Positions 44,470 to 55,877 are shown, numbered from the stretch's first letter. The stretch: 64,000 bases of DNA from Oscillatoria princeps RMCB-10 (GCA_019359235.1 JAHHHT010000033.1:32646-96645), one strand, 5' to 3'. Numbers and translations are program-made. The notes: a model not told the origin generated them from the letters alone.

Positions 44470-46845
44470 TTACCTCTCCGCAGCGTCAACGCGGAATCGC
44501 TCCACCGAAGTCAGCAAGTCTCGCGCCACTCCCACCAGATTTTGCAGAGCGCCGGACACCCGCTGCGCTTCTTGACTGGTTTCTTGTGCGGTTAACTCGA
44601 CTGCGGACATCACCTGGGCGACGGCGCGGGAAGTTTCGGTTTGTTCCACCGTGTCAGCCGTAATCGAGCGCACCAGAACGTCAATGCGATTGGCCACCTG
44701 AATGATGTCTTCCAGGGCCCGCTTGGCTTGTTCGGCCAGCTTAGTGCCTTCAATCACCTGCTGCGTCCCTTCTTCCATCGCCAGCATCACCGAGCCGGTT
44801 TCGCTCTGGATTTGCATCACGATTTGCTCAATTTCCTTGAGGGCTTTAGCCGAGCGATCTGCCAGCTGGCGCACTTCATCGGCGACGATCGCGAAGCCCC
44901 GGCCCGCTTCACCGGCGCGGGCGGCTTCGATACTGGCGTTGAGTGCCAGGAGGTTTGTCCGGGAGGCAATCGTCGAAATCAGGGCCACAATCTTGGAAAT
45001 TTCTTGGGAAGATTCCGCCAGCCGCTTGACTTTTCGGGTTGTTTCTGCTACTGTTTCGCGAATTGCCAGAATGCCGGCCACAGTTTGCTCCACAGCTTCC
45101 CCGCCCTTAACAGCAGTGGCGGAAACCGATCTAGCCACCTCTTCAGCCTGTCTGGCGCTTTCAGCCACGCGCTGAATGGCGTCCGTCATCACCTGGACAG
45201 AATTGAGGGTGGCGGCGAGTTCTTCCGCCTGGCGCAGGGCGTCTGAAGACAAACCGCGAGCGAACATCTCGCTGTCAGAGGCTCCTCTATTCACCTGTCG
45301 CGCCGTCTGCTTCACCTGCAGCACGATTTCCCGCAGGTTTTGAATAGTCAGGTTAAATGCGTCGGCAAGGGCCCCGAGGACGTCAGGGGTAACAGGAATT
45401 ATTACAGTCAGGTCGCCTCTCGCCACCCCTTCCACGTCGTCGAGAAGCCGGATCACCTGGCGCTGCAGGTCTTCCTTCGCCTGCTCTTGCTCTTCCGCCT
45501 TCCGCTGCGCCTCGTGAGTGGTGGTGAAGATGACGCGGGCCATCTGGTTGAATTTCGCCGCCAGAATGCCAAATTCATCTTCCGAGTACACCGAGGCCCG
45601 AGTGCTGAGATTGCCCCCGACTACGGCATCAAACTGCGCTTGCAGGTCTTGTGTGGCTCGCTTGATCTGCTTGGTCGTCAGCTGCCCCATGCCCAGCACA
45701 GTCAGACCGCCGGCCAATCCCGCGCCTGCTGCCATAGCGGCATTTTTCAGTTGCTCAATCGGATAGATAGCCGCCGTGTAGCTCACAGCCGCCGCTGCTA
45801 TCGCTGAAACTCCCCCTGAAATCAAAGCCGTCCACACCTGTTTCGTGGCCAGGGGGGCGTTTTCAAAGAAGGCCAGCCAGCCCTGCTCTTGGGTAACGGT
45901 CGGCTCTAACGCACCGCTCTTGGGGAGTGTGAGGCTGGGCACCGGGTCGGAATCGTCTAAGAAGTCATCAAAACCCTCAAATTTATCAAAAAATTCAATA
46001 GCTTGAATGCCTGGTGGTTTTTGGGTGCCGTCGCGCAGGGGCGCTTGCGCGTGCGCCCCTACTGGCGAGCTTTTTTGCACTCCTGAGACGGGGGGCACGT
46101 CAAAAGGCTCCTGGGACGCATCGGGGTCGAAACTGCCGTTGGAGTTAAATTCGTTCGGATCGAGGCTCTGATGAGTATAGGTCTGCCCCGATCGGGAATC
46201 GGGTTTGTCCGTGCGGGGATTCCAGTTTTCTTCCCCATCTTCAGCCAGAAAGTTTTCATCCAAGGCAAAAGGATCTTGGAAAGGGTTAGCCGCCTCAAGG
46301 TTGAAAGTTCGGTTTTGCTGCTGCCTTGCAGTCGGACTGGCATTGGGACTGCCGGACGCCTCTGAGGGGTCTCGCCGGGCGGCCAAATTTGGGGCGCTGT
46401 TAAAAGCCAGGGAGCCCAGATCCAAATCACTTTCTGGAGCCCGTTCTTCTAGATTTTGCCACTGCGAGCTTTGCTCCTCAGACGCCGTTGAGTAATCGCC
46501 GGCCATTTCCAGCTCAGCCGGCATGTCTGGTTGATCAGCCGCCTGTTCGCTTGCTTCCGCCGCTGCGGTTTCAAATTGAATGGCGTCAGTCAGGCCATTG
46601 TTGGCAAAATCAATGAAATCTGGCTCCTTGGTCAGGCGCAGCACCAACTCGTACTGTTGCTTGGCCACTTGATACTGCTGCAGACCGTAGCAGTAAATGT
46701 GGCCCCGCAGTAAACAGGCGCTTGGATATTCTGGGAAATCCTCCACCAAGCGATCGACAATCTCCGCCGCCTGTGCGTATTTCCCCTGCATGTAGGCCAG
46801 TTGAGCCTGTTTGTAATCCTGTGCGCAGTCCGTAGTTGCTGGCAT
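44470..46845 (-). CDS. hmpD: Methyl-accepting chemotaxis protein, PilJ/HmpD type (copy 1)
   Basis: 791 residues. A TPR-like N-terminus ([40 protein letters not shown]) is followed by an acidic low-complexity region, then two membrane helices ([39 protein letters not shown]), a HAMP-like linker, and a signalling domain with the receptor hairpin core ([34 protein letters not shown]). Receptors of this form bind cytoplasmic or membrane cues and drive the CheA kinase. From 44520 to 45906 its DNA appears identical to copy 2 (46989-48375); the N-terminal halves differ by indels and substitutions. The acidic region is much shorter than in copy 2. The two genes are 93 bases apart. Confidence 0.92.
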   Translation of the reverse strand: MPATTDCAQDYKQAQLAYMQGKYAQAAEIVDRLVEDFPEYPSACLLRGHIYCYGLQQYQVAKQQYELVLRLTKEPDFIDFANNGLTDAIQFETAAAEASEQAADQPDMPAELEMAGDYSTASEEQSSQWQNLEERAPESDLDLGSLAFNSAPNLAARRDPSEASGSPNASPTARQQQNRTFNLEAANPFQDPFALDENFLAEDGEENWNPRTDKPDSRSGQTYTHQSLDPNEFNSNGSFDPDASQEPFDVPPVSGVQKSSPVGAHAQAPLRDGTQKPPGIQAIEFFDKFEGFDDFLDDSDPVPSLTLPKSGALEPTVTQEQGWLAFFENAPLATKQVWTALISGGVSAIAAAAVSYTAAIYPIEQLKNAAMAAGAGLAGGLTVLGMGQLTTKQIKRATQDLQAQFDAVVGGNLSTRASVYSEDEFGILAAKFNQMARVIFTTTHEAQRKAEEQEQAKEDLQRQVIRLLDDVEGVARGDLTVIIPVTPDVLGALADAFNLTIQNLREIVLQVKQTARQVNRGASDSEMFARGLSSDALRQAEELAATLNSVQVMTDAIQRVAESARQAEEVARSVSATAVKGGEAVEQTVAGILAIRETVAETTRKVKRLAESSQEISKIVALISTIASRTNLLALNASIEAARAGEAGRGFAIVADEVRQLADRSAKALKEIEQIVMQIQSETGSVMLAMEEGTQQVIEGTKLAEQAKRALEDIIQVANRIDVLVRSITADTVEQTETSRAVAQVMSAVELTAQETSQEAQRVSGALQNLVGVARDLLTSVERFRVDAAER
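44520..45906 (-). repeat. 1387-bp identical block, copy A (hmpD1)
   Basis: Offset 2469 from copy B at 46989-48375. I found no mismatch when comparing line by line; both edges change abruptly to diverged sequence inside the coding regions. It covers the membrane, HAMP and signalling domains. Confidence 0.85.
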
Positions 46846-46938
46846 TTCATTTGCCCCTCCCTGCCCGAGATGCTATTATTTAGAATGCCCCGATTGGGAA
46901 TTTTTGACTAATTTTGGGGGATAAAAATAAATAGGTTA

Positions 46939-49893
46939 TTATCTCTCCGCTGCGTCAACACGGAATCGCTCCACTGAAGTCAGCAAATCTCGCGCCACTC
47001 CCACCAGATTTTGCAGAGCGCCGGACACCCGCTGCGCTTCTTGACTGGTTTCTTGTGCGGTTAACTCGACTGCGGACATCACCTGGGCGACGGCGCGGGA
47101 AGTTTCGGTTTGTTCCACCGTGTCAGCCGTAATCGAGCGCACCAGAACGTCAATGCGATTGGCCACCTGAATGATGTCTTCCAGGGCCCGCTTGGCTTGT
47201 TCGGCCAGCTTAGTGCCTTCAATCACCTGCTGCGTCCCTTCTTCCATCGCCAGCATCACCGAGCCGGTTTCGCTCTGGATTTGCATCACGATTTGCTCAA
47301 TTTCCTTGAGGGCTTTAGCCGAGCGATCTGCCAGCTGGCGCACTTCATCGGCGACGATCGCGAAGCCCCGGCCCGCTTCACCGGCGCGGGCGGCTTCGAT
47401 ACTGGCGTTGAGTGCCAGGAGGTTTGTCCGGGAGGCAATCGTCGAAATCAGGGCCACAATCTTGGAAATTTCTTGGGAAGATTCCGCCAGCCGCTTGACT
47501 TTTCGGGTTGTTTCTGCTACTGTTTCGCGAATTGCCAGAATGCCGGCCACAGTTTGCTCCACAGCTTCCCCGCCCTTAACAGCAGTGGCGGAAACCGATC
47601 TAGCCACCTCTTCAGCCTGTCTGGCGCTTTCAGCCACGCGCTGAATGGCGTCCGTCATCACCTGGACAGAATTGAGGGTGGCGGCGAGTTCTTCCGCCTG
47701 GCGCAGGGCGTCTGAAGACAAACCGCGAGCGAACATCTCGCTGTCAGAGGCTCCTCTATTCACCTGTCGCGCCGTCTGCTTCACCTGCAGCACGATTTCC
47801 CGCAGGTTTTGAATAGTCAGGTTAAATGCGTCGGCAAGGGCCCCGAGGACGTCAGGGGTAACAGGAATTATTACAGTCAGGTCGCCTCTCGCCACCCCTT
47901 CCACGTCGTCGAGAAGCCGGATCACCTGGCGCTGCAGGTCTTCCTTCGCCTGCTCTTGCTCTTCCGCCTTCCGCTGCGCCTCGTGAGTGGTGGTGAAGAT
48001 GACGCGGGCCATCTGGTTGAATTTCGCCGCCAGAATGCCAAATTCATCTTCCGAGTACACCGAGGCCCGAGTGCTGAGATTGCCCCCGACTACGGCATCA
48101 AACTGCGCTTGCAGGTCTTGTGTGGCTCGCTTGATCTGCTTGGTCGTCAGCTGCCCCATGCCCAGCACAGTCAGACCGCCGGCCAATCCCGCGCCTGCTG
48201 CCATAGCGGCATTTTTCAGTTGCTCAATCGGATAGATAGCCGCCGTGTAGCTCACAGCCGCCGCTGCTATCGCTGAAACTCCCCCTGAAATCAAAGCCGT
48301 CCACACCTGTTTCGTGGCCAGGGGGGCGTTTTCAAAGAAGGCCAGCCAGCCCTGCTCTTGGGTAACGGTCGGCTCGACGGCGGCGCTGTCGGTCTGCGCG
48401 AAGCTGGGCACCTGCTCGGAGCTGCCGGCAATGCTAAATATTTCGTCATCCCGAATCAGCGAGCCATCGGTCATGTCGCTGAAGCCGGAATCTTTGCTGG
48501 AAGACGAACTGCCGATATCCGAGCCAAACCCAAAGCCCGCACTCGGGCGGGTCGCCCCTGTAGAATCTTCTGAGAGGTCAAAATCTGGAATTTCGCCTAA
48601 GTCGTCAAAATCCTCAAATTCATCCAAAAAGTCAATGGCTTGACCTCCTGCGGGCCTTTGGGGCGCAGCTGAAGAAAGCGAGTTTTTTTGCACTCCTGAG
48701 ACCGGCGGCTCGCCAAAAGGCTCTAGAGACGCATCGGCATCGAAATTGCCGTTGGAGTTAAATCCCTTGTGGTCAGGGCTTGATGTGTGGGGCGGCCTGG
48801 AGCGGGAATCGGGTTTGGCCGTGCGGGCACCGTTTGATGCCGGTGGCTTCGGGCTGTAGTCGGCTTGCCGGAACTGGGCCCCAGCGGCCTCTAAAGCTTG
48901 CGATCCCATCAGCAGGGTGGCGTCTTCAGCTGCCGGATAGCCTGGGCTGAACCTGTCCCCTCTTTTTTGGCCGGAGGCGGACGACGGGGACTTGTCGCCT
49001 AGCGGCTCCGTAGGTTCCTCGCTCCCATCTTGATACTTGGGAGCTTTCGGCGGCAGGCCGCTAGATATGTCCGCACGTTGGCTTGCCTGCCACAAAGAAG
49101 GATCTGCCGCCCCCTCAAACTGATCGGGCGTCCCTGGCAGATCCTCTGAATCGAAATCAGCCGTCGTGCTGAAGGGGGAAACGTAATCCCCGGACATTGC
49201 CTCCGCCCTGCTGTCGGGGTCGGGCATTTCATCCGCGCTTAAAAACTCAGCTAGCACCTGCTGGTCATTCCAGTTTTCCTCCCCCTCTTCAGCCAGAAAG
49301 TTTTCATCCAAGGCAAAAGGATCTTGGAAATGGTTAGCCGCCTCAAGGCTGGAAGTTGCCCTGTTTGGCTGCGGCCTTGCAGTCGGACTGGCATTGGGAC
49401 TGAGTTCCGCCTCGGAGAGATCTGCGGCGGCGAAACTGTCGGCGCTGTCAAAAGCCAGCGATCCGAGATCCAAATCACTTTCTGCTGCCAGTTCTTCGAG
49501 ATTTTGCCACGGCGAGCTTTGATCCTCATACGGCGTTGAGTAATCGCCGGCCATTTCCAGCTCAGCCGGCATGTCTGGTTGATAAGCCGCCTGAACGCTT
49601 GCTTCCGCCGCTGCGGTTTCAAATTGAACGGCGTCAGCCAGGCCATTGTTGGCAAAATCAATGAAATCTGGCTCCTTGGTCAGGCGCAGCACCAGCTCGT
49701 ACTGTTGCTTGGCCACTTCATACTGCTGCAGACCGTAGCAGTAAATGTGGCCCCGCAGTAAACGGGCACTAGGGTCTTCCGGGAAATCCTCTACCAGGCG
49801 ATCGACAATCGCCGCCGCGTCTTCGTATTTCCCCTGCATGTAGGCCATTTGAGCCCGTTCGTAATCCTGTGCGTAGTCCGTAGTTGCTGGCAT
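46939..49893 (-). CDS. hmpD: Methyl-accepting chemotaxis protein, PilJ/HmpD type (copy 2)
   Basis: 984 residues from ATG 49893 (AGAGGGG upstream; the frame opens six codons earlier). N-terminal TPR-like segment ([40 protein letters not shown]), then an acidic, Ser/Asp/Glu-rich linker of about 400 residues with repeated FxDFDDL-like patches, two membrane helices near 528-570, HAMP, and a receptor signalling domain identical to that of copy 1. It is the long form; copy 1 lacks about 190 linker residues. It lies between hmpC and hmpD copy 1 in the operon. Long linkers suggest a scaffold for docking several partners. Confidence 0.92.
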   Translation of the reverse strand: MPATTDYAQDYERAQMAYMQGKYEDAAAIVDRLVEDFPEDPSARLLRGHIYCYGLQQYEVAKQQYELVLRLTKEPDFIDFANNGLADAVQFETAAAEASVQAAYQPDMPAELEMAGDYSTPYEDQSSPWQNLEELAAESDLDLGSLAFDSADSFAAADLSEAELSPNASPTARPQPNRATSSLEAANHFQDPFALDENFLAEEGEENWNDQQVLAEFLSADEMPDPDSRAEAMSGDYVSPFSTTADFDSEDLPGTPDQFEGAADPSLWQASQRADISSGLPPKAPKYQDGSEEPTEPLGDKSPSSASGQKRGDRFSPGYPAAEDATLLMGSQALEAAGAQFRQADYSPKPPASNGARTAKPDSRSRPPHTSSPDHKGFNSNGNFDADASLEPFGEPPVSGVQKNSLSSAAPQRPAGGQAIDFLDEFEDFDDLGEIPDFDLSEDSTGATRPSAGFGFGSDIGSSSSSKDSGFSDMTDGSLIRDDEIFSIAGSSEQVPSFAQTDSAAVEPTVTQEQGWLAFFENAPLATKQVWTALISGGVSAIAAAAVSYTAAIYPIEQLKNAAMAAGAGLAGGLTVLGMGQLTTKQIKRATQDLQAQFDAVVGGNLSTRASVYSEDEFGILAAKFNQMARVIFTTTHEAQRKAEEQEQAKEDLQRQVIRLLDDVEGVARGDLTVIIPVTPDVLGALADAFNLTIQNLREIVLQVKQTARQVNRGASDSEMFARGLSSDALRQAEELAATLNSVQVMTDAIQRVAESARQAEEVARSVSATAVKGGEAVEQTVAGILAIRETVAETTRKVKRLAESSQEISKIVALISTIASRTNLLALNASIEAARAGEAGRGFAIVADEVRQLADRSAKALKEIEQIVMQIQSETGSVMLAMEEGTQQVIEGTKLAEQAKRALEDIIQVANRIDVLVRSITADTVEQTETSRAVAQVMSAVELTAQETSQEAQRVSGALQNLVGVARDLLTSVERFRVDAAER
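46989..48375 (-). repeat. 1387-bp identical block, copy B (hmpD2)
   Basis: Pair of 44520-45906. Diverged at the 3' edge (e.g. CACTGAAG against CACCGAAG just outside) and at the 5' edge (CGGCTCGACGG against CGGCTCTAACG). Confidence 0.85.
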
Positions 49894-49980
49894 TTGCCCC
49901 TCTCTGCCCAATATGCTTCGATTTTGGATGCCTGGATTGGGAATTTCAGACTCACTCGGGCGTCTAAAATTTAAAACTCT

Positions 49981-50514
49981 TTATGCTGCCCACCGCGCTG
50001 AGCGCAGAATTTTCACCTGATCCAGCAGTCGGAGAACCCGATCGCCCTCCGCGTTCAACACCCACTCACCTTCTAGAAATGGCTCCATACTGTCTGGTGC
50101 GCTGGTTCGCCTCTGCAACTGAGCCACATCTAGCCACTCCATTCCCACAATTCTGTCAACTGCTAACCCTAGTATAGTGTCAGAGTCTTCCACCGCAATC
50201 ACCGGCAGCTCGGGTCTGTCCGTATTTAGGGGAGTCGCGTCTCCCAGAAATTGACCCAGATCCGCCACCCAGATCACTCGCCCCCGCAAGTTTAGGGTTC
50301 CCAAAAGCAAGGCAGACACGTTGGGGATCGGGGTAATTCGGTCTGGCGACGGCGAAATCACTTCCCTGATTCCCTTTGCCTGTAAGGCGAACTCGTTGCC
50401 CGAAGGAACGTAAAACCTCAGGTGCAACTCACCCTCAGGACTTTCCAGCTCCTGGAATTCGTCGGGAGCCCGATCGGGCCCTATGCCGGTTAAAAAGTCC
50501 GGATTCCCCACCAT
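49981..50514 (-). CDS. hmpC: CheW-like adaptor (HmpC/PilI)
   Basis: 177 residues with one CheW domain: LHLRFYVPSGNEFALQAKGI, IREVISPSPDRITPIPNVSA, LLLGTLNLRGRVIWVADLG, IAVEDSDTILGLAVDRIVGM. CheW proteins couple receptors to the CheA kinase; in this operon it should join the HmpD receptors to HmpE. It lies 69 bases upstream of the hmpD copy 2 frame (in transcription order between hmpB and hmpD). ATG 50514 is reasonable, but the first 25 residues are variable in such proteins. Confidence 0.92.
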   Translation of the reverse strand: MVGNPDFLTGIGPDRAPDEFQELESPEGELHLRFYVPSGNEFALQAKGIREVISPSPDRITPIPNVSALLLGTLNLRGRVIWVADLGQFLGDATPLNTDRPELPVIAVEDSDTILGLAVDRIVGMEWLDVAQLQRRTSAPDSMEPFLEGEWVLNAEGDRVLRLLDQVKILRSARWAA

Positions 50515-50711
50515 TGGGCTGACCTCCCTGTTTGCGCTGCCTGCATTTTCTCCTGTTAAAAGTTCGATAGCTTTTGTGGCTGGTGGCTGGTGCCGTCGTG
50601 CCGGCCTCAGGTTAGGCTCTGGGGGCCTTGAGGTTGGTGCCTGACTTGTTAACCCGCCTGCCAGTCCCTCTCCACCGCTTTTCCCCTGTCAAGAGCCTTC
50701 GGCCCTCATCC

Positions 50712-51077
50712 CTACCCTCGCAGCAGCTGTTTCACCGTTCCCACCAGCTCGGTTGGTTGAAAAGGTTTAGCGATATACGCATCCGCACCCTGCTTCATTC
50801 CCCAGTAGCGGTCGAACTCTTCTCCCTTGGAAGAGCACATCACCACCGGCACGTTCTGGGTTTTGGGATCTGCTTTCAGCCTGCGACAGACTTCGTAGCC
50901 ATTCATCCTGGGCATGACAATATCCAGTACGACTAAATCTGGGCAATTATCCTTAATTCGCTCTATGGCTTCTACGCCATCACTGGCCACGGCAACGGTT
51001 AATCCACTCCCTTTCAGGAGGTTTGAGATCATCTCCCGTTGCGTAACGCTGTCTTCCACAACCAGAACTGTACTCAT
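50712..51077 (-). CDS. hmpB: CheY-like response regulator (HmpB/PilH)
   Basis: 121 residues, one receiver domain only: TVLVVEDSVTQREMISNLLK, LVVLDIVMPRMNGYEVCRRL (phospho-Asp in VLDIVMP), VPVVMCSSKGEEFDRYW, and the Lys in YIAKPFQPTEL. It is the single-domain output regulator, expected to be phosphorylated by HmpE and to act on the pilus motors or on hmpF-linked polarity. ATG 51077 begins MSTVLVVED, the family norm. A 1.17-kb gap separates it from hmpA. Confidence 0.92.
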   Translation of the reverse strand: MSTVLVVEDSVTQREMISNLLKGSGLTVAVASDGVEAIERIKDNCPDLVVLDIVMPRMNGYEVCRRLKADPKTQNVPVVMCSSKGEEFDRYWGMKQGADAYIAKPFQPTELVGTVKQLLRG

Positions 51078-52245
51078 AGCTAACTACCTGCTTGCTGGCA
51101 AAAACTCTTAATGGGAAATACCCACCGGCAGGCATTGGGGAACCTCGCTGAAAGCCTGACCCCACGGGCTTCAGGAGGGATCGGCGACGCCTGTCGATTG
51201 GGGGTAAATGCTTTGATGCCTTTGATGCTCAAATGCGAAAACACAGGTCTTGACGGGCAGTTTTGGGGATGGGCGTAAAGATATATAATATATTATTATA
51301 TGGACATCCTCCTTAGGGAGTAGCTGAGGGGCACCTCCTGAGGGCCTTTGACTCACAGCTCCACATTAGCAAAGCTTTTGCAGGGATTGAGCGATCTCAG
51401 CCACCCACAACAGCCAGAGAACTGCTGGAACTGCCAAGAGCGATCCCCCGCCCCCGGTCTAGCGTCTGGCAGCTCGCTCCCGAGCGGGGAGAAAGGCCAG
51501 GGCAGGGAATCACCCGCGCCGGCACTGGCTCAAGCACAGTTTAGCTTGTAGCGCTGGAATTGGCTGTCCGCCCCTTGCCGCAGGCCAGCGCCGCCGCCAG
51601 CGAGCGATGCCTGCCCCGATGTGGATTTTCCTGGGAGTGCGCCAGATTCTCCCGGGCCAGATTTGGGAGCTGTCAGCCCGAAGCCCGCAGGGAATGGACA
51701 AATTCTATCTCCACCGGCGACGCATCAATGGCAGGTCAGAGGCCAAACCCAACAGACCTGAAAATCGGCATCAGCCGTTTGAGTCCGGGGCGGATTCAGG
51801 TGAGAAGCATGTCCGGGCTATTGCGCAGCCCAACTCGGGAAAACTTCCAGCGGGCCCTAGGCCGCCAGCCCGTGGGGTCGGGGAGTCAGGAAATCCCAGC
51901 CCGGAAGGCGGCAAGCTGTTAGGCTTTTAATTTGCTTGTTGGAGAAAGTCGGCGTAGCCTCCATATCCTAGTTACCAGAGCGTGCTGGTAACTAGGGGAG
52001 AGAGATAGATAGCGCAAATAAAATGCTAGACAGCTGGCTGCGCCAGAGCACCCCTTTCGGGTTATATCAAGTCCGGTTAATTGCCTGTGATTAATTTTTA
52101 TCGCCCTCTCCCCCTCTCCCCACCGTTGCGCTCAATCAATAGGATCTGATATGAGCCGGGGAAGGAGTCACAGAAAACGCGGCTCCTCTGGTGCGCCCCA
52201 CTGTGGGGGACTTTTGGCGCTCGCTCTCAGGGCCGGTGCTGGCGC
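51078..52245. other. Long gap inside the hmp operon
   Basis: 1.17 kb without a convincing gene. Near 51276-51302 there is a very A+T-rich stretch (ATATATAATATATTATTATAT) that could hold promoter boxes for hmpB on the minus strand. At 51311-51353 GGGAGTAGC and GGGCCTTTGA recall a manganese-riboswitch fragment but cannot be folded confidently. Open frames elsewhere in the gap look random. Confidence 0.45.
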
Positions 52246-53544
52246 TCAGATCAAAGGCGCTGATGGGGTAGACGGGGCATCTGGCATATCTAAGTCTAAT
52301 TCTGTTTGTATGTCTTTTTCTAGCAATCTTTCAGGTTGAGGGTGTTCGGGATCTCCCAGTCCGACATATTTTTCCACCAGCATCAATAACTCACTTTCGC
52401 CAAACGGCTTGGTGAGGTAGTCCGTAGACCCAACCATCCGCGCCTTAACTCGGTCAATAAAGCCACCTTTGCCGGTGAGCATGACGATCGGAGTCTGGCG
52501 AAAGGCTGTGGATCTGCGGAGCATGGCACAGATTTCGTAGCCGTCGAGTTCGGGCATGGTAATGTCGCACAGGATCAAGTCAGGTTTGAGCTGAAAAACC
52601 AGACTGAGGGCCTTCAGGGGATTGCTGATGGCGGTGGCTTCGTAACCGTGCTGGCTGAGGATATACTCCACCGACTTGCGGACGGCCACCTCGTCATCTA
52701 TACAGACGATGCGGGGCACTTTTGCCGGTTGGCCCAGCCCCAAGTCCCATTTACAGGCGGTGCTGGCTTCTGAGGCGGGATAAGACAGCTGCACTAACCC
52801 CTGTTGCACGTAAGGGTAAATGGCTCGCGCCACTGTCAAAACATCTCGATTGAGATAGCGAGCCAGGCCCAGTATGGTGGTTTTGCCATCCGCCCAGCGA
52901 GTCAGGGTCTTGAAGATGTTTTCTGGCAAGGCTTCCCGCAGCTTTTCCGGCTCTGAAATGACTGGACACTGATTGGGCGACTGAATGTGGGGGTGAAACT
53001 GTTTCCACTCCTGGACGCGCTTCATTATCTTCGTCACCAGAGATCCAATCTCCAAGGTAGTCAGTTGCGGTGCTAGAGCCGATCCCATCTCAAAGATGAA
53101 CGAACCTTGGTGGAGGCTGAGCAGGTCAAACAGGGTTTCGTGCACCATACTCTGGATGATGTTGCGCCCTTGGGCTGGGGTCAGGACGCGGTTTTCTAGC
53201 AGCGCCCACAGGTAGCCGTACTCTGGTGCGTTGGTGGAGGCAATCGCGGATACCTTGATGCTGTCTAGGGCTGTGTCTGCCTTGTAGCGGCGCAGATAGT
53301 CGCGCAGGCGAGACAAATTGCTGTCGCTATCAGACGCCGCATATATAATCTGACCGTTGAAGAAGAAGACAAACCACGACTGCCCCGGTGGCCTGGTATC
53401 GCGGTTTCTCTGGTGATCTCGCACAGCACACAAGGGTGTTAAGGGGTAACTATAGGCTTCTACGAACAGTTCGCCGGTTCGCTGTCCCAACTCAATGAGT
53501 TCCAGGATGCTGCGGATATCGATTTCATTTAAATTTCCCTGCAT
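52246..53544 (-). CDS. hmpA: PATAN-REC response regulator (HmpA/PilG type)
   Basis: 432 residues. The N-terminal DUF4388/PATAN region (MQGNLNEIDIRSILELIELG, QRTGELFVEA, WFVFFFNGQIIYAASDSDSN) runs to about 270, including the alpha-helical insert, and is followed by a receiver domain (PRIVCIDDEVAVRKSVEYIL, DLILCDITMPELDGYEICAM, PIVMLTGKGGFIDRV, YLTKPFGESELL). PATAN-REC proteins open cyanobacterial pilus chemosensory operons, where the PATAN part contacts the PilB motor. ATG 53544 is clear. It is the first gene of this operon. Confidence 0.92.
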   Translation of the reverse strand: MQGNLNEIDIRSILELIELGQRTGELFVEAYSYPLTPLCAVRDHQRNRDTRPPGQSWFVFFFNGQIIYAASDSDSNLSRLRDYLRRYKADTALDSIKVSAIASTNAPEYGYLWALLENRVLTPAQGRNIIQSMVHETLFDLLSLHQGSFIFEMGSALAPQLTTLEIGSLVTKIMKRVQEWKQFHPHIQSPNQCPVISEPEKLREALPENIFKTLTRWADGKTTILGLARYLNRDVLTVARAIYPYVQQGLVQLSYPASEASTACKWDLGLGQPAKVPRIVCIDDEVAVRKSVEYILSQHGYEATAISNPLKALSLVFQLKPDLILCDITMPELDGYEICAMLRRSTAFRQTPIVMLTGKGGFIDRVKARMVGSTDYLTKPFGESELLMLVEKYVGLGDPEHPQPERLLEKDIQTELDLDMPDAPSTPSAPLI

Positions 53545-54215
53545 GCCGCTAAAAAGCTCTCCTTAAAACTGTTTGCGTCCGCCGGCATCTGTTGAGCAGC
53601 GGTCTGTTGGCTGTTCGAGAATTGCCACGGCCCGCCGCGACCCTCTTGGCAGCCCGCTCGCACACAGCAACTAACCAGGCGGATTTTACCCTATTATGTG
53701 AAATTCCGGCGCTATTACTCAGTGGTAGCATTTTGAGAGGCGCTACAGTCGCCACGCGGCTTCCACAAAGCCTTTTCTTGGAGTGCCGCTCTCAATAGCA
53801 GGCGTTAAGGGAGAATCTGCCTAATCTCAGGTTCAAGGCTACCAGTTTAAAGCAGGACACTTGGGAAGAGGGGGGAGACGGGCGTTGGGACTAGAGGTTC
53901 CTGGCTCGGCAGTCACTGCGCGTTTTGAGGTGAGGGCGTTGGGGCGCTGCCGCTAGTGTGAGATTCTCTTTCCTGCCCCCAGAACCCCGCTCCCGAACCC
54001 CGTCCTCAGTCCGGCGCTCGGGTTCGACAAGTTTCCAGGCGGCACTTGCGCAGCCGCCCTAATTTTTAATCAGGCCGGGGATTCTTAAGAGATTCACTCT
54101 TAAGGAGTTCTTCAACAACCCCCTACTAAGGGCCAATTTACAGATATTCTGACTTTCCAGGAAAGATATTGATAAACGCGCCCCTACAAGCTCGATATAG
54201 CAATGGACAGTCAGT
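53545..54215. other. Upstream region of the hmp operon
   Basis: 670 bases between hmpA and the tnpB remnant with no gene seen. The hmp promoter should lie here; no classical boxes stood out near 53560-53640. The left half next to 54215 may be the right end of the insertion element. Confidence 0.45.
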
Positions 54216-55877
54216 TTAGGACAGGGCATCTCGCTGGAGCTCAAGGACATTGGGACACGCAAGATGCCTGTCGAAGCGGGGTGTGTCCGCAGGGACTGCT
54301 TTCGGCCTGCCCTCAATGCCTAATGTCCTAACCAATTTGCCCAGTTCTATATCGAGTCTGCGGTACATTCCGCGCAGGATATTGGCGGCTCCGTTCAGAG
54401 CCGCCCTGACTAGCAGCCACTGTTGGGTTCCGCACAAGTCCCGACCGATTCCCTGGCTGCTGCTTTTAATATCTCTGACAGCTCCCCAGGCTTTTCTGGG
54501 GATTTCGTCGCCTAGACATTGCTCTTGGCGAGAGGGGAAGCTGACTCCAAAAAGATAATGCGCCGCTGCCAATAAATAACTCAAATAAGCCTCCGGTATC
54601 CCCTGTGATAGCTTCTTGTCGCTGAAACTGGCTTGAGAAGTGTCAGACTCTTCCCGAGCCGCATACTGCAATCCGTATCGCAGCTCGCTGATCAGCATCC
54701 CTTTTGCGCACATCGCTTCAAAAGTTTGAAGCGAAATGACTGTAACTCTCGGGCTTAAATTCCCATATTCTTCTCCCTTTTGCTTCGCCCCTACAATACC
54801 TGCATGCTCCCGCTCGCTGAGACGAGCCGCAACGCCTGCGCCTGAACCCTTTACCTTCTGTCGGAGGGAAGCTATCTGTATTTGTGCGAAGTTGCGACCG
54901 CAGCGCTTTCCCATGTGGATTTCTGGCTTCTGTTCCCAATGGCCGCCAACCATAATCTCGCCAATTTTTCTGGCGTTGCAGGAGTTAATTATTAATCTAA
55001 CTGCTGGGTTGAGGAAATCTCGAATCCGACCGGCACGCTTTTTAGTTAGTAGGGGCAGTAGCGCAAATCTTCTCCACTTCACGGCCCAATATATAGCTAA
55101 AACGGCCCCTACTTTGCGCCGGCTGAAATGGCAGAACTTTTGCTTGTCCAGGAGGCTGTGAGGCCAGACTTTCTCTTTCTTATCCCAGCCCTTAATTGAT
55201 TTCAGGTACTTTCCGTCTTTCCCGTCTGGATCGTACTGCTTTTTTAAAGCCGGCAGCGCCGGCATGTAAAAATAGAGGGAAGCGAGTCCGCAGACAGCAT
55301 CCCAAGTTGGCAAAAATATTCTGAGCCCGGCTGGGGGCCGCCCTTGTACCCGCCCTGTAAGGGCCGCCCTTGTGCCCGCCCGGCAGGGGGGGGCGACTTC
55401 TGCCCGCCCGGTGCGGGGAAAGCCGGCATTTTTCCACTTGATTTCGGTATAGCTGCCAAATCGGCACGCACTCAGTCCGCAAGCGCTTTCAAGGAAATTA
55501 GCTTCAATTTTTACTCGAAAAAATATTAACTCAAAATCTTCTTTTTTATCCACTTTATTCGACCCTTTTACTTTATTAGCTGGTAATTCCCCAGCTTTAA
55601 CTCGCTCTAATAAAGTTTAAAATAATTTAAACTGTCGTTCTGCAACCTTGACCGTCTGCTGACTGGTGCCTGAATGCAGCAACTTGCAATTATCCCTGTG
55701 CTTGCCACTCTGAACGTTGCTGTTATAGGTCAGTAAAGGTGGTGTCTTAAAAAAAATATGCCTCACCTCGTAACTTCCGACGCTGTAAATGTTCTTGGAC
55801 AACAGGCAAAGCGCCCTGAGAGCTTTTTCTTCCCGGCGGCTTAATCCTTTTATCTGGTTTTTTTGCGTCAGGTACAT
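54216..55877 (-). pseudogene. Decayed TnpB (IS200/IS605-type) RNA-guided nuclease gene
   Basis: One frame runs from ATG 55877 to 54216 broken by a single TAA at 55617-55619. The first 86 codons are a standard TnpB start: MYLTQKNQIKGLSRREEKAL, CLLSKNIYSVGSYEVRHIFF. After the stop the same frame continues TLLERVKAGELPANKV, and later KKRAGRIRDFLNPAVRLI, KIGEIMVGGHWEQKPEIHMG, REESDTSQASFSDKK and RAALNGAANILRG. The second catalytic acid (EES) is kept, but the last catalytic Asp of the usual INADVNGAAN motif is lost (here RAALNGAAN), and the zinc-finger Cys are not visible. At least two in-frame low-complexity inserts (near 55310-55430 and 54770-54880) come from repeats. The protein is almost certainly catalytically dead; despite decay a 445-codon frame remains open. 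Confidence 0.82.

Noticed and set aside
44641..48276. Pairs of identical plus-strand open frames opposite the two receptor genes
   Set aside because: They mirror the identical block in the hmpD genes and are antisense shadows.
51311..51353. Manganese-riboswitch-like words GGGAGTAGC and GGGCCTTTGA
   Set aside because: The paired helices of the yybP-ykoY class cannot be completed and no transporter gene follows.
51560..51930. Overlapping plus-strand frames in the hmpA-hmpB gap
   Set aside because: Two overlapping frames with Arg/Pro/Ser-rich composition and no ribosome site; they look random.
54059..54316. Minus-strand 85-codon frame overlapping the tnpB 3' end
   Set aside because: No motif, no ribosome site, and it lies out of frame over the tnpB remnant.
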